From: Rhodonellum sp041748555
GTDB lineage: Bacteria; Bacteroidota; Bacteroidia; Cytophagales; Cyclobacteriaceae
Length of the DNA: 64,000 bases
Assembly: GCA_041748555.1 (NCBI GenBank)
Contig: JBGTDA010000034.1
Span: 1-64,000 of the forward strand
Direction of reading: 5' to 3'
Shown: one piece after another, positions 63,248 through 64,000 of the stretch
Layout: each line of letters opens with the position of its first letter
Numbering within the stretch: position 1 is the stretch's first letter
Position numbers and translations under genes: made by a program
The notes under the pieces: model-generated
The model's database searches: none
Told to the model about the DNA's origin: nothing
The model's input: the letters and a program-made list of their open reading frames with translations, nothing else

Positions 63248-63638
63248 GATTAACAGGTGGTAAAAGAATCAACCCCAATCCAGCTTTCGCAGATAAAGAA
63301 GTTAAATGTTCCCTGATATAAGGGAATATAATAGCTGCTCCATTAACCTGTCCAAACTCCTCAAGATCTAAATCAGATTCACCAAATTTCTCAAACACTC
63401 CTACCATTATGATGGTAGCCTCTACTTGAGTTTTATCTTTGAATATTTGTTTAAAAATTAACTTTTCATTGACAAAAATGGTCTTATTGTCTTTTATCTG
63501 TACGTCTACATCCACATTTACCTCCTGTTGCACTTCCTCATTATTAAATACAACATTTGGAAGCCTTTTGAAATTATTTTCTAACAAGATTAAATTCACA
63601 ATGCGAAACCCAGATTCTATCGACGATTTATTTTTCAT
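63228..63638 (-). CDS. SecB-like chaperone
   Basis: 136 residues. The C-terminal text NGAAIIFPYIREHLTSLSAK then AGLGLILLPPVNL is the core signature of SecB (strands and last helix). SecB keeps precursor proteins unfolded; SecB-like proteins outside Proteobacteria are often solitary or tied to toxin-antitoxin-chaperone loci. The gene starts 1 bp after the stop of the partial gene upstream, so the two are co-transcribed and may work together. Confidence 0.78.
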   Translation of the reverse strand: MKNKSSIESGFRIVNLILLENNFKRLPNVVFNNEEVQQEVNVDVDVQIKDNKTIFVNEKLIFKQIFKDKTQVEATIIMVGVFEKFGESDLDLEEFGQVNGAAIIFPYIREHLTSLSAKAGLGLILLPPVNLTARKK

Positions 63639-63639
63639 C

Positions 63640-64000
63640 TTAAGCTGCCATTGCGAAGTTACTTTCTCCCACTGAAACAGTTACCAAATTCAATTGATAT
63701 GAAATATGATTTACAAAATCAACATTTGCTATTTTTCTGAAATGCAAATCTAGTCCTAATTGCACATTATTTGCTTGACAAGCTACGTTCACCGGCTCTA
63801 GAGGAGAAGTCCAAAAGTCAATATTTTCAAAGTGAAGTCCTGAAATGTTTGTGATAAATTCATCACAAACAGATATTGAACTTAAATGATTTTCTCCTGC
63901 TAGTTCAAAATCTACCCTATCAAGTCCTACTAAGGCATCTTCTGAGATAAAACCAATATTTTCGTCTGGATATTTTTCTATAAATTCACTTTGAAATGCC
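63640..64000 (-). CDS. Partial protein upstream of the SecB-like gene
   Basis: An open frame enters from the right edge and runs 119 codons to a TAA at 63640-63642. The text GFISEDALVGLDRVDFELAG then VACQANNVQLGLDLHFRKIA suggests a beta-rich protein. No family is recognised. It is the upstream partner of the SecB-like gene, spacing 1 bp, and may be its client. Confidence 0.55.
   Translation of the reverse strand, partial: AFQSEFIEKYPDENIGFISEDALVGLDRVDFELAGENHLSSISVCDEFITNISGLHFENIDFWTSPLEPVNVACQANNVQLGLDLHFRKIANVDFVNHISYQLNLVTVSVGESNFAMAA

Noticed and set aside
1..64000. CRISPR arrays, tRNA and rRNA genes, prophage
   Set aside because: No regularly spaced repeats, no cloverleaf-like or rRNA-like text and no phage structural genes were seen; only isolated recombinase and IS3 scars.

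Overview
The window looks like a Bacteroidota chromosome, most likely of the order Cytophagales (Cyclobacteriaceae-like). The signs are a CarboxypepD-regulatory plug/barrel receptor, a CBM9-like/DUF5916 barrel protein, SusC-era style signal peptides, DUF6090, DUF6503, DUF4386, LytTR and CPBP proteins, few Shine-Dalgarno sequences and moderate AT richness. This placement is inference from gene content. No rRNA, tRNA, CRISPR array or intact insertion sequence was seen.

Layout. 0-11.4 kb: outer-membrane receptor and barrel protein, YbjQ-like protein, small 2Fe-2S ferredoxin, DUF819 permease, Nudix hydrolase with a lipoprotein, and aceK. 11.6-15.3 kb: a graveyard of broken genes (DoxX with an in-frame stop, 5'-truncated NAD(P)-binding protein, glyoxalase/VOC remnant, amidohydrolase pseudogene) around a DUF6090 gene. 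15.2-16.0 kb: PhyH dioxygenase. 16.3-20.8 kb: a minus-strand arsenic operon in the order arsA-arsR-arsM-arsenate reductase-acr3; its ArsA lacks the second P-loop. 21.3-30.7 kb: GT39-type transferase, a large haem-c dehydrogenase-like lipoprotein, the intact amidohydrolase paralogue, an esterase, a broken bestrophin and a beta-helix protein. 31-41 kb: decayed accessory DNA (HipA and HTH remnants, intact trehalase, an AAA+/M41 protease-WYL module in decay, an AT-rich LytTR-CPBP cassette flanked by inverted repeats, tyrosine recombinase and IS3 remnants, broken endonuclease/exonuclease/phosphatase gene). 40.8-42.7 kb: gamma-glutamyltransferase.

43.3-59.7 kb is the main system: a [NiFe]-hydrogenase island. 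hypE, hypD, hypC, hypF and a TetR regulator run leftward; the small subunit, five tiny single-span membrane proteins, the large subunit, two M52-type maturation proteins (one with its catalytic residues lost), a Cys/His-tailed protein, a degenerate Rieske protein and DUF6503 proteins run rightward. A CooC-like ATPase closes the island. There is no Tat signal on the small subunit and its CDGC motif resembles the oxygen-tolerant, trace-gas-scavenging group 1h/1l enzymes. hypA and hypB are not in the window. A MntA-HepT toxin-antitoxin pair sits inside the island.

59.9-64 kb: small accessory genes (truncated receiver, GNAT, DUF4386 gene with a partial second copy, membrane-anchored nuclease-like protein, SecB-like chaperone and a partial gene running off the right edge).
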